NCBI GenBank assembly: GCA_001566295.1
Contig: KQ964248.1
Location: forward strand, 1,054,001 to 1,118,000
Source: Microdochium bolleyi
Lineage: Eukaryota > Ascomycota > Sordariomycetes > Xylariales > Microdochiaceae
Direction: 5' to 3'
DNA length: 64,000 nucleotides
The notes below the pieces were generated by a model, which was given only the letters and a program-made list of their open reading frames with translations, was not told the DNA's origin and did not search any database. Shown in pieces: positions 11,703 to 22,043 of this stretch (the first letter of the stretch is position 1; every line of letters starts with the position of its first letter). The position numbers and the translations under genes are program-made.

Positions 11703-13636
11703 TCATCCTGTGACCCTTTCCTGGGGCGGCCGCCACTCGAGGCCCAACCCTGCAAATACTCTCTTTTCCGCCGTCAGCAGGTCGGGCGCCGGTCCATCAA
11801 GATCACTCTCCAGGTCGACCCATCCGCCGTCAACTCGGTTTCGTATGCCACTGCTGTCGAATTTCAGGCGCTTCTCCTTCTTGCAGTATCTTCGAAGGTC
11901 CCTCTCAAACGTCGTTCCTCCAGACCAGCCAATGACAGCGCATCCAGCTGTCTTCCACGGACTGATGATGATGTCGACTCGGCGATGAGGGTTGGGGTTC
12001 TTGCTAACTTTTGTGTGATCGAAGACTGGGTCCTGCCACACCACCAACGCCTTGTCCAGCGTGTCAAAACCAGTGCCGGGCTTCCTGTCCTCACCTTTCC
12101 ACGGCAGCGGACACTGACCCCTCTCGCTGTTCCGCGTGCTCAGTGTCAATGTGTGAGTAATGAACTTAGCATTCTCCAGGCTGATGACGATCTTCTCGAC
12201 AAAGTTGGCAGTCGCGCTCTCGTCGGGGTTGCTCAGGACAACATCGACATCGCCACTATCCTTTCGTCCTCGTCTGTAACTGCCTACAATGACCATCTGG
12301 AATCCTGGATGGACCTTGTTCGCGTGCTCGAGTATGACATCTCCGATAGCGGCGACTTCATCGCGCGGGATGCGGTCGAGGAACTCGTCGTAGTACTTGA
12401 TGCCGATCTGCTGGACCCGCGTGATCGACTCCCACCCGAACTCAATGATATCGTCCAATTCTCGCCAGCCTTTGTTAAAGAACTCGCGGGCTGTTGTTTC
12501 GCCTACTCCCCAGATCTGGTAGAACAGGTGGAGCACCGATAGTCTTTCATCGTTCTCGGCGTCGCGGTTTTCTTGCAGGAAGCCTTGCTGCTTCCACTCC
12601 TTCCACCTGGCAGCGATTTTAGCACTGCAGCCGGGGAGTCGCTCTATTTCTGTCAAGAAGATTAGCAGAGTTACATTACTGGGCGCTCAGTGATAACATG
12701 CTTACCTCCAGCTGTGGAGATCTCGTAAGGATAAGCACAGAGCGCCGCAATGGCTGTCGAGTACGCCCTGACGCCGATCTTGTCGTCGTTGAGGGTCCTG
12801 TAGGTGCGGATCGTCTTAAGCTCCTCGATAAACGCATCATTGGGCGGGTCCGCAGGGGACGGCCGCTCGCAGGAGTACGTCGTGTGCAGGTAGGACGGGA
12901 CGGGCGGCAGGTGCGCCCCGATGTCGTGCTCTGAGGTTGTCTCCTGCAGGAGCCGTGGGCGCTTGCTCTGCGAGGAAGGACTTGTAGGCGATGTGCGCTC
13001 GTGCTGGTGTTGTCGTTTGTAGCTGTGTGGGAATGCTGCGGACCTTGAGTGTGATTCTGGTCTGGGGCCGTCAAGTTGGGCACGGCCAAGGATGTCATCT
13101 GGCTTTGGCGGAGCGCGAGTCTGAGCCGGTGCTTTCCGCTCTGTGTTTTCGACTACTGCCTTGACTTTCCCGTGATATGTGAGGTAGTCATCGATGGGAA
13201 GGACTTTGCCACTGCCTAGTGAATCTGACAGCCACGACAACTTGACGACTTGTACCACAGGCTCCACGTTCTTTCTCGGCCTTTTCCTTGTGCGCAAGCT
13301 AGTACGCGGCTCGTCGGCTGTCAAGTCGATGACAGAATCAGGGGAGGCCGTCCCGGAGCTAACACTGGCTGTGGAAGCTCGGCGACCACCATCCGCAGCC
13401 TCGTCGTGCGTCGAGCTCAAAGCGTCGCTTCCCGGCAGCAGCGCCACAGGCTCCGTAACGAGCCCGAGCCGCCGGAGCTCGAACCTGGCTCTGCCCGGCT
13501 GGGACAAGTTTGCCACGACGACATCTGCCTCTTGGATGTCGTGGGTCAGCGTCGGTGTGGAGCTCTGCAGCTCGAGGAACCGGTCTGGGTCGATGAACAC
13601 GGGTAGCAGATACACGGTGGGGAACTCGAGCGCCAT
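11703..13636 (-). CDS. Family X DNA polymerase (Pol IV / Pol mu-lambda type) with N-terminal BRCT
   Basis: Exons 13636-12706 and 12649-11703 give 625 aa; the 56-bp intron has donor GTAAGC, branch GCTAATC and acceptor GACAG, and splicing yields STAGEIERLPG. Domains: BRCT split around an insertion (residues about 1-65 and 124-155), the insertion carrying an acidic VIDLTADE patch (102-109, SUMO-interaction-like) and a basic RTRKRPRK stretch (nuclear signal); a Ser/Pro-rich linker; the 8-kDa domain from about 285 (TYRTLNDDKI); HhH motifs at LPGCSAKI (315) and IWGVG (356); palm with GSYRRGRKDSGDVDVV, catalytic Asp444 and Asp446, and third Asp536 in RRVDIII; thumb motif GWSGG at 551-555. Such enzymes fill gaps in end joining and base excision repair. 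The GW of the thumb motif is as in Pol mu/TdT, not the YF of Pol beta/lambda. The first ATG, 13636, starts directly at the BRCT fold (MALEFPTVYLLP). Confidence 0.93.
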
Positions 13637-14767
13637 TGCCAATGGCAAGACTGATGCAGCTATTGCAAAGCAAAGGAAAAGGCGTGGCGAAAGTCTGCAG
13701 CAAGGCAAAGAAGTTTCAGAGAGGCAGCCTCGTTCGCCTCGGTGATCGCCTCAGGTGCCGCATGATGCTAGGCCGGCGCGAGCAGTTGACTCGGGCAGTC
13801 GGTCACCTCTGAGGTTGCAAGGTGGAGTTAAGTCTGGAGGGAAGATAGACTTGAGCAGTTGAGAAGTCCAAGGGAGCTCCCAGACGGCTAGGCTGTTGCG
13901 AAAGTGGTTGTGGTAAGTATGTCGTCACGTCTTGGCGTCTAGCTCTGGTGGTGCTGTGCTTCGAGACAGATGGAATTGCCGCCGTGCTTCAGCGCCCTTT
14001 ATTTAGCCCGCTTGAGTCAAAGCGCTTTTCTGACTATTGTATTAGATGTGTCAATACCAACAACTGCCCTCAGGATCAGTCAAGACCGGCTTGAAGAAAG
14101 TCCAGCGTGGGTGCCCAGGTGGGCTCGAGGGAGGTATGAAAGTCACACAGTGTGTCAATTGTGAGAGGTTGACGAGTGTGGGGAAACTGGCGAGGCTGGC
14201 AGCCACCGTGAGCCGTACATGTCGCAGTCTGCACTGTGTCGCAGGTGCCTTCCATGACACATCCTGGTCGGCTTCAAACGTGAGCTCTGCTCTGCATGTT
14301 AACATAAAGTGATACTCGCACTCTGTCACTGCCCGTCACGACCACCTCAAGGCACACCCAATACTTCCACGGCCGCCAGATACCTTTTCTGACCACCGCG
14401 CAGCTCCCGCAGCCAGAGGAAGGAGCGTATAGGCTCCCTCGCCTTTGCGGACAGGAAACTGCTGCTATGCTTGCTTGCTCTTGATCGACCGACATTGCGA
14501 CTTTGCGCCCTTGTCCGCGCCGCGACTACAAATCTCTCCAGACCTCTTGCGCACCCAGACACGACGACCTCACGCCGCCCTGCGCCACGACTGAAACATG
14601 CTGATCGCCTAAATCATCGATCTTGCGCCACGTGCTTGAGCTCGAGCTCGCATCCGCCTACCTTCCTTTGCGCACACCCTCGTTGCGCTGCTCATCCTCC
14701 CGTCCACGACCCGGTTACCTGACACCCACACGCTCCACGCACGCAGACACAGCACGATCGCCAGAAG
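13637..14767. other. Divergent promoter region between Pol X and TFIIE alpha
   Basis: 1.1 kb between the start codons of two divergently transcribed genes. No gene recognised. The 250 bp before 14768 are C/T-rich on the plus strand, as expected for the TFIIE alpha leader. Confidence 0.55.
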
Positions 14768-16108
14768 ATGTCCTCGACCGCCATGGACCTCGCGCAGACG
14801 CTGCTGCGCTCCGTCGTGCGCGCCTTCTATCGCGACAAGGAGGTGTACGACATGCGGCACATCCTCATCGTGGACGCGCTGGTCATGCACTCGGCGCTGC
14901 GCGACGACGACCTCGGCTACCTCATGTCCATGAACCTCAAGGACCTGCACAAGATCTGCGCGACGCTCAAGGAGCAGCGCTTCATCGCGCAGCACGTGCG
15001 GCCGGAGATCAAGGAGGGCCAGACGAAGCCCAGCAACAGGACGTACTACTACATCGACTACCGGCAGGCGATCGACGGGATCAAGTGGCGCGCGTACACA
15101 GTCGATAAGGCGGTGCAGGGCAACGCGGTGCCCGCGCAGGAGAAGAAGGAATACTTCTGCCGGCGGTGCAAGTCCGAGTGGACGCAGATGGAGGTCCTCG
15201 ACAACGTCACAGCTGCGGGCTTCATCTGCCACCGCTGCGCATACGTGCTCGAGTACGACCCGGACAGGCAGGCTGGTGGGCACGAGCAGTCGACACGGCT
15301 CAACAACCAGCTCAAGTTCATCACCGAGCTTCTGCCGCGGCTCGACGAGGTCGTGATCCCGGACAACACGTTCGAGGTCGCGCATTCGCACGCGCGGCCT
15401 GTCGAGCGTGACCGCACGAACCAGGTTGCCAAGTCGACCGTCGTGGAGAGCGCGAAACCCACGGCGGTGCGTGGCATGGCCAACACCGGGCCGAAGGACC
15501 TCACAATCAGCATCACGGACCAGGAGAACATCACCGAGGAGGAAGCCAAGGCGGAACTCGAGCGCCAGCGCAAGATCAAGGAGGCCAACGCGCTGCCCGT
15601 GTGGCACGTCCAGAGCACCGTCACGGGCCAGTCGCACGACCCGAGCAGCAACGGCGACTCCGCCTCAGCAGCCGGCAAGCGCGAGAACGGCGACGACGAG
15701 GACGACAAGTTCCTCGACGACAACAAGGTCAGCGAGGCCGAGCAGGCCCGCGTCGACGACGTCTTCGCGCTCCTGGCCAAGCAGCAGCAGGAAGAGGCCA
15801 GCCGGCGCGCCGCCGAGGAGGAGGAAGACGACGACGACGGCGACGACGACGATGAGGACGACGAAGATGAAGAGTTCGAGGATGTCGCCGGAGGCACGGT
15901 CGCCAGCTCTGCGGGGCCGACGTCGTCGGCTCCCGGCATCGGCAGCGCCGCCAAGCGCGGGCCCTCGTCGCTCGCGAGCGGGACGACGTCGGCCGCCGAC
16001 ACGCCGATGTCCTCGGACGACAGGCCCAGCAAGAAGGTCAAGGTCGAAGAGCCGGCCGAGGAGGAAGACAGCGACGAGGAAGAGGACGTCGCTTTCGAAG
16101 ATGTATAA
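14768..16108 (+). CDS. TFA1: Transcription initiation factor TFIIE subunit alpha
   Basis: Single exon, 446 aa. Residues 6-105 form the TFE/TFIIE winged-helix domain (LAQTLLRSVVRAFY, then DLGYLMSMNLKDLHKICATL and the YYYIDYRQAID strand). A C4 zinc ribbon follows with Cys131, Cys134, Cys154 and Cys157 (CRRC and CHRC). After about residue 215 the protein is charged and disordered, with acidic runs (EEEEDDDDGDDDDEDDEDEE near 350-370 and a second cluster at the C-terminus), which in the family contact TFIIH and TFIIA/TBP partners. TFIIE recruits and regulates TFIIH in the RNA polymerase II pre-initiation complex. Start: ATG 14768; a second ATG five codons on (residue 6) would also give a complete fold. 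It ends 468 bp from the SMC1 stop on the opposite strand. Very high GC3 gives long spurious antisense frames (14609-15637 and 15058-16257). Confidence 0.95.
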   Translation: MSSTAMDLAQTLLRSVVRAFYRDKEVYDMRHILIVDALVMHSALRDDDLGYLMSMNLKDLHKICATLKEQRFIAQHVRPEIKEGQTKPSNRTYYYIDYRQAIDGIKWRAYTVDKAVQGNAVPAQEKKEYFCRRCKSEWTQMEVLDNVTAAGFICHRCAYVLEYDPDRQAGGHEQSTRLNNQLKFITELLPRLDEVVIPDNTFEVAHSHARPVERDRTNQVAKSTVVESAKPTAVRGMANTGPKDLTISITDQENITEEEAKAELERQRKIKEANALPVWHVQSTVTGQSHDPSSNGDSASAAGKRENGDDEDDKFLDDNKVSEAEQARVDDVFALLAKQQQEEASRRAAEEEEDDDDGDDDDEDDEDEEFEDVAGGTVASSAGPTSSAPGIGSAAKRGPSSLASGTTSAADTPMSSDDRPSKKVKVEEPAEEEDSDEEEDVAFEDV

Positions 16109-16576
16109 TTAAAGACACAGAGGAGGCCTGCCTTGGGGGGTGTATACCGCGGCACAGTCATGTGGCGAAGATCACATGCGGGGAGGAACCTCCCATAAGC
16201 GTCGTCGTCTACAGGCGCTGAAACTGATGATTGCTGCTGGTAGTTCCGAAGTGTCATGTACTGGGAGGCATACCGTTACAAAAAAGTATTCATATAATTG
16301 CTCGTTCTATTTCTAGAAGACAGAAGCATAATCGCAAGATTCACAATTCAATAAAAAAGAAATGGATGAAAAGTGAAGCAGAAAAGGTATCCATTTCGTC
16401 CCATGCGTCAAATACATACATACAACATGCAAACGTGTGATGGCCTCTGCCGCCTGCCACGTTTGCAACACCGGTCATTGCAGACCAAAGCCTCTCGCTC
16501 GGACCTTACTCCTCCCTCGTCATTACTGAGTAGTCTATTATTCCTCGATGATCTCTGTAGACGGCTGGCGTCTGCA
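16109..16576. other. Convergent 3' flanks of TFIIE alpha and SMC1
   Basis: AT-richer than its surroundings, with an AATAAA at about 16349-16354 on the plus strand that could serve the TFIIE alpha transcript. No gene recognised, but the SMC1 frame stays open into it (to 16408) if the last intron is retained. Confidence 0.5.
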
Positions 16577-19500
16577 TCAAGTATATTTGCGCAGCTAGAG
16601 CGTGTAAAGTCTATAGTCAGCAACGATAGTCCAGCGACGTGCCCTAGAAGGGACACTACTTGGTCAGGACTAAGACTTACATCAAGCGTCAAAGACTTGG
16701 AGCTGTTCACATCCTGGTCGCGGTAGATGCCCACCAGGCTTTCCGAGTCCTGGAACAGGCCTGCCTTGAGACTGATCACGATAAACTGCATACCGGGACC
16801 GCTATGTTCACGTATGTAGTTCTTGATCTTCTCGACGTTGGCATTGTCGAGCGCGGCGTCGACCTCGTCGAGCACGAAGAAAGGCGAGGGTTGGTAGCTG
16901 TGGATCGCGAACAGGAGGGCGAGCGCGGCCATCGTCTTTTCGCCGCCAGAGAGGTGCTCCATGTCGCGGAAGCGCTTGAGTGGGGGCATCGCGTGGTACT
17001 TGATGCCAGACAGATACGGTTTATCCGTGTCCTCCTCGATATCGAGATACGCCTGGCCACCAAGCGGGTACTGCTCGCTGCGCGTGAGGTCCTTGTATAC
17101 GTGTGAGATCTGCTCCTGGATGTGCGTAAATGCTTTGTTGAACAACTCGTAGCGCTGCGCCTTGACATCGTCAAAGGCATCCTTGGCGGCCTTCAAGGCG
17201 GTTTTGGAGTCCTCGAACTCCTTCTCTGTGGCCTTGAGGCGAGCCTCGGTCACTTCCAGCCGCTCCATCGCGCGCATGTTGGGATTCAGTTTCTCCAATT
17301 CCGAGGTCAGTGATGCTATGTTGTCTTGGAGTTTCGCTTCAACCTCTTCGTCACCGTCGGCCTGTGGTGGTTATCATTGTTAGCGATTGTGCTGTGTGCA
17401 TAACTTTACAGACGCACAAGAGCACTTTGCATACCTGCTTAAGTTCGTCGCTGAGTTGCTTGAAGTTGATCTCAATGCCATGGTCGTCGAGAGCATCGTC
17501 CAGCGCGGCGCCTTCATCTGCTTCGTCCACATCCATGGCATCGGGGTCCTGCTGAAGCAAGTTGTCGTCGGTAGGAATGTCGTCCATGCTGCCACTTGAC
17601 AGAGGTACGTTGATTTGCTCGAGTCGGCATCGCCGCAGCAGAGCGAATTTGCTGGCACTATTCCTCTGCACTTCCGTCTCGAGGGAGCTGATTGCTTTTA
17701 ACCTGCTCTCGATGTCGCGACTCCGCTTCTGCACTTCGCTCTTGGCTTCGCTGACCTTCTCCGAGTGTGTGGCGAGCTCTTCTTTGGCAGCTTCCAGCTC
17801 TTCCTGCAGGCGCTCTATTGTAGCATTGTCCTCGGCCATAGCTTGTTCAATCTCCTCCTTCTCAGCTTCGTACGACTTGATGTCTGCGTCAAGTCTCTTT
17901 GACTGAGCATCAAGCTTCTCCACTCTCGACTTGAGCTCGTTCTGCTTGGAGACTTGCCAGCTCTTGTCGCTCTGCAACCGGGATTTCTGGGTCTCGAACT
18001 CTGCTCGCCTCTCAGCTGCTTCTTGCTCGAGACTGCCTTGCTGAGCCTCGTATGCTCGGATGTCGGAATACCCAAGACGCTTGCAGAAGTCTCCAAAGAT
18101 CTTGTCCTCAACCTGTGCAATGGCCGTCTTGAACTTTTCTACTGCAGTCCGCGTCTTCGCAAGGTTGGCGTCTCCCTCCTTAAGCTTTGGCTGCCACTCC
18201 TTAAGTTGGCGCTTGACGTGGTCAAGTTCCTTCTTCTTGCTGGAGAGGTTGAGGTCGAAAGCAGACACCTCGTTCCGGCCGAACGATAACCGCTGCTCAA
18301 GAACAGCGAGTTCATTTTGCAGCGACTCCTCGGCGCCACCACGACGATCTGTGCGCGGTAGCTTTTCGATCTCGTCTCGGAATTTCTCAGCTGTCTTCCG
18401 AAGGTTGTCGACATCATGCTCCTCGAAGCGACGCTTGCCGCCTTTGTTTTCAGGCCCGCGACCACCAGTCAGCAGACCAGCTTTGTGAATAACGAAGCCT
18501 TCCAGAGTGACGGCCTTGACCGGAATCTTGCGCTGGTAACAGATATGCTTGGCAATTTCCAGAGTGTCGCATACGACTGAGCTCTCGCATGCATAGGACA
18601 TGCCTCTCTCGATCGAGGCATCGAACTCGATGGTATCAATGGTCAGCCGAGCACCCGAGATGCCCTTGATCGCCGTATTGACAGGATTGACTTTGATGAC
18701 ATCCAGCGGGATGAATGTCATGGGCGAGAAGCGCTGGTCCTTGAGGTATGACACACACTCCGCACCGGTCTTCTCCGTATCCACGATGACGCTGTCGAAG
18801 TTGCGACCCAATGCGGTGATGACTGCCTCGTCGTACTTTTTCTGTTTCGGCTTGCACAGATCGCCGACGCGGCCCTTTACACCCGGGAAGATGCGCCGGA
18901 GAGACGAAACCATTTCCTTGGAGCGCGCCTCCCGGTCATTCTGACGTCGCCCGTCGTCGGCTTCCAAGAGCTTGTTGAGAACGTCTCGATACTTTTCCTC
19001 TAGCTCGGTGCGTCTTTGGTTGGTTCTGACACGTTCAGACTGGATCTGGTTGTACTCTTTCTTCTTTGACTCGATCTCAGAGGCAAACTGCTTCACCGCT
19101 GCTTGAGTGGTATCACGGCGCTCTTTGATGCTGGCCAGCTCGCCTTCGAGCTTCTCGGCGGCCGCCGAGTAAGCGTCCACCTTACCCCGAAGGCTGTTGA
19201 CCGTTACCTCGTCTGTTCTCAATTGGCGGTTCAGATTCTCGAGCTTCGCCTGGTTTTCGGATGATTTGGCCATGGCTTGCGCTCGCAGCGAGTTGTACTC
19301 TTTGCGATCAGCGTCGGTAAGCTCCCTGCCCTGTTTCTTCATGGTTTCTGTCCACTGGTCCTCGAATTGCTTCTGGGCCTTCTGCACTGTCGCGAGGTCC
19401 TTCTCGATCTTGGCAATGAGTTTCGCCTGCTCGTCGCGTTCCTTTGTGACCATTTCGATGCGCTTGCGGATGGTCTCGGCTGTCGCACTCGTTTGCTGAA

Positions 19501-20512
19501 CTTTTTCTTCTATGGGCACCAGACTGTTCTCCTTGTCTTCCAATGCTTGCTCCTGTCGCCGGATTTGTCGCTCAACCTTGTGCACGCTCTTGGCAGCTTC
19601 AGCTTGGTCTTTCCGGGCCGCCTCAAGGGTCTTTTCGTACTTTTCAACCTTTCGGCGGAATTCCTTCAGATTCTCCTGGTGCTCTTGGATCTTGGCGCTC
19701 GATTCGTCCATCACTTTCTGGAATTTGTACAGCTTCCACAGGATATGCGTCACGATTGCTGCATCACGTTCGTCTGTCTTGGCTTGGAAGTTGTCGGCCT
19801 CGCGCTTCTGCTCTTGGTACTGCTTGATCTCCGAATTGATGCCGCGGCGCCTCTGCAGTTGGAAGGATGAATTTTCGGCCGCTTGGTCGGATTCCGCCTG
19901 CAGTCTCTCATATTCTGCCTTGTACTCGAGACTGCCCGAGATCTGCTCAATCAGGCGCGTCAAATCCTGCGGAGATTGTGATGCGATGGCCTCGACGTCG
20001 CCCTGGAAAACGAGGAAATTGCGGGCCTTGATCAGGATGTTCTCGGCCTCCAGGGCTTCGTTGTACTGGGCGGCAGTCACGACCCGGTCGTTGATTCTGT
20101 ACTCGCTCGAGCCACTGGAGTTGATGGAACGCTTCCAACGCTGTTCGTCGCCCGCATCGTCCTCATATACAGCCATGACCCACGCCGTCTTGGGATCGCC
20201 GCGACTGGCCTTGTCGTCGCCATTGGCGTGTCCGTTGGTCTGGCCGTTTGGGGTCGGGTCGGCGGCGGAGCCATCGTCGTTGATCTTGGAGGTCTTGAGG
20301 ACGCGTCCGCGGTACACGAGATCCTTGAGCTGGGCAGATCGCAGGTGTGATGATTTGATGCCGAGGACGAAGGAGATCGCGTCCATGGAATTCGACTTGC
20401 CGGATCCATTGGGGCCGATGATGGATGTGAAGTACGAGTCGCCGAACAGGAGGGTGTGGTGGCCCTTGTAGGACTTGAAGTTAAAGAGCTCGAGGCGGAT
20501 GAGTTTTCCCAT
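16577..20512 (-). CDS. SMC1: Cohesin ATPase subunit SMC1
   Basis: Exons 20512-17435, 17361-16681 and 16594-16577 give 1258 aa, the usual Smc1 length. Intron 1 (17434-17362): GTATGC donor, GCTAACA branch, CACAG acceptor. Intron 2 (16680-16595): GTAAGT donor, GCTGACT branch, CTCTAG acceptor, leading to an 18-nt last exon (LRKYT, stop); the joined end SLTLDLRKYT is the conserved fungal Smc1 C-terminus. Domains: Walker A GPNGSGKSN (33-41); N-terminal coiled coil (about 165-500); hinge (about 525-680, FPGVKGRVGDLC onward); return coiled coil; an acidic DPDAMDVDEADEG patch near 1000; ABC signature LSGGEK (1163-1168) and Walker B FFVLDEVDAALD (1187-1198). With Smc3, Scc1 and Scc3 it forms the cohesin ring that holds sister chromatids. 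A Gly/Asn-rich insertion at about 80-105 (NGQTNGHANGDD) interrupts the head and looks like a flexible loop. Confidence 0.97.
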
Positions 20513-22043
20513 GATGTCAGGCTGCTAGCGGAACGCCAGCCTCTTCACGCATTCGTGTGGACTGCTGAAAGCCGTTGCGCGGTGTGCTGCGTCGCGGTTG
20601 CGGTACGACTCTGAGCTGGCGGGAAGGGTAGATGCGTGCGCGTCAGTGCATGCCCAGGGTGTGGGAGAATGAGCGAGCCCGGCGTGCGAAAAATGCACGA
20701 GCTTGCGATGCGCCGACGAGTTGTGGGATGCCGTGGTCACAGGCGGATGGGTGCGTGCGCGCGAGAGAGGCCGGCATGAGTGAATCTGGCGTTGGAGGAA
20801 CGCGCCGTGGTGGAGGGATTGCCTGGTGGGGATGGGAGATCGCGGGGGTCCAGCGCTGGTACATTGGAGTTGGCGTTGCAGCAGGGCAGAGCCAAGGTAC
20901 CTAGATGTCCTGTGTCGTGCCGGGGCCCAGGTGTGGTTGAGACGCGTCCCTTGCAGCCCGGGACCAATCTCGAAACGCGCTCCAGCACAAGCTCCGTGGC
21001 AGCAGCCCCAGAGCCAAGTGGCACCAGCTGCGGCGGGCTCGGCTCCGAGTGGCCCTGCTGTTGTGAGAGCTGCCCACTTTACAGGCGTTGCAGGCAGCTG
21101 CCCCTGGACCCGACCGACGTCACCGATGCCATATGTGCAGCACTCGGTGCCAAGGCAAGACAATCCAGCCCGACCGACCAGAACAATCTTCAAGTCAAGA
21201 CCACAGTCCGCATCGCCAGGCGCAGAAACACATCTCTTCGAAAGCCCGCAGTCTGTCCCAGCAACAGCCTCCGTTGTCGAACTCACGCCAGCACTGCCCT
21301 GATAGGCTTCCCCGCTTGGAGTCGGCACCTGACCGCCACAGACAAGTGACACATCCGAGGTGGGTGAGCCGTTCTCGCACCGTCCCTTCCCTTTCCAAGC
21401 AACATATGTCAAGGGGCACTTCGTGTCTTTCCAGAGGCCAGAGTCACATCTTTCGCGTGACCATTATCTACCTGGGAAGCACACCAGCACACCATTTCGT
21501 GGACTTCATGGTCAAGCCTGTCGCCACTTAGCAGCTCCCAGCCATCCAACCACAACCCGCCATCCTAGCACGCGTTCCAATCTACACGCCGCCGTTCGTC
21601 CCGACTAACTCGAGCCGCAGGCGCTTGCATCATATCTCCAAGAACAACGTTTCCCCAGCTCTGAAGCAAAAGACAAATCTGTCAGGATCGGCCTACAGCG
21701 ACGCTCACGCGCGCCCCGCGAAAGCTGCCACTTGCACCCCTCCAGGCCCGGCTTTGCGGTCACAAGGACCCTGCCGCCGCCACTTTGGAGCTCCTTCTGC
21801 GCCTTCTCCAGACTGCCGGACTGCGAATCACACTTCGCTTCCGCAGCACGAGCATTTGAAGGTCGCTGCGTGCTTATACTATTGCACTAGTGCCTCGGCG
21901 GTAGTTGAGAAGGTATGAAAACCCTATGCCATAACTCAGGTGGTGGAATATATACCTAGTGATCGCTTTCTGGAGATGCTCGAGGTGGTCTTCGGATACC
22001 ACCCCTCGTGACCAGCTGCTTTTGTGCTGCCGCAAACAAGACC
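20513..22043. other. Divergent region between SMC1 and GPC1
   Basis: Upstream flanks of two divergent genes; no gene recognised. A TATATA lies at 21949-21954, about 90 bp before the Gpc1 ATG. The minus-strand open frame 20525-21412 has no recognisable domain and a composition unlike the neighbouring genes. Confidence 0.5.

Noticed and set aside
13637..13708. Signal-peptide-like N-terminal extension of Pol X
   Set aside because: The extension begins at TTG, not ATG; the first ATG (13636) starts at the BRCT fold.
14609..16257. Long minus-strand frames (342 and 399 codons) opposite TFIIE alpha
   Set aside because: Shadows of a high-GC3 gene; Ser or Arg/Val-rich translations without conserved blocks.
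19277..20471. Plus-strand frames of up to 319 codons opposite SMC1
   Set aside because: Antisense of a well-supported coding region; no domain, Ser/Cys/Leu-rich.
20525..21412. 295-codon minus-strand frame upstream of SMC1
   Set aside because: No family resemblance and no conserved motif; probably promoter DNA.
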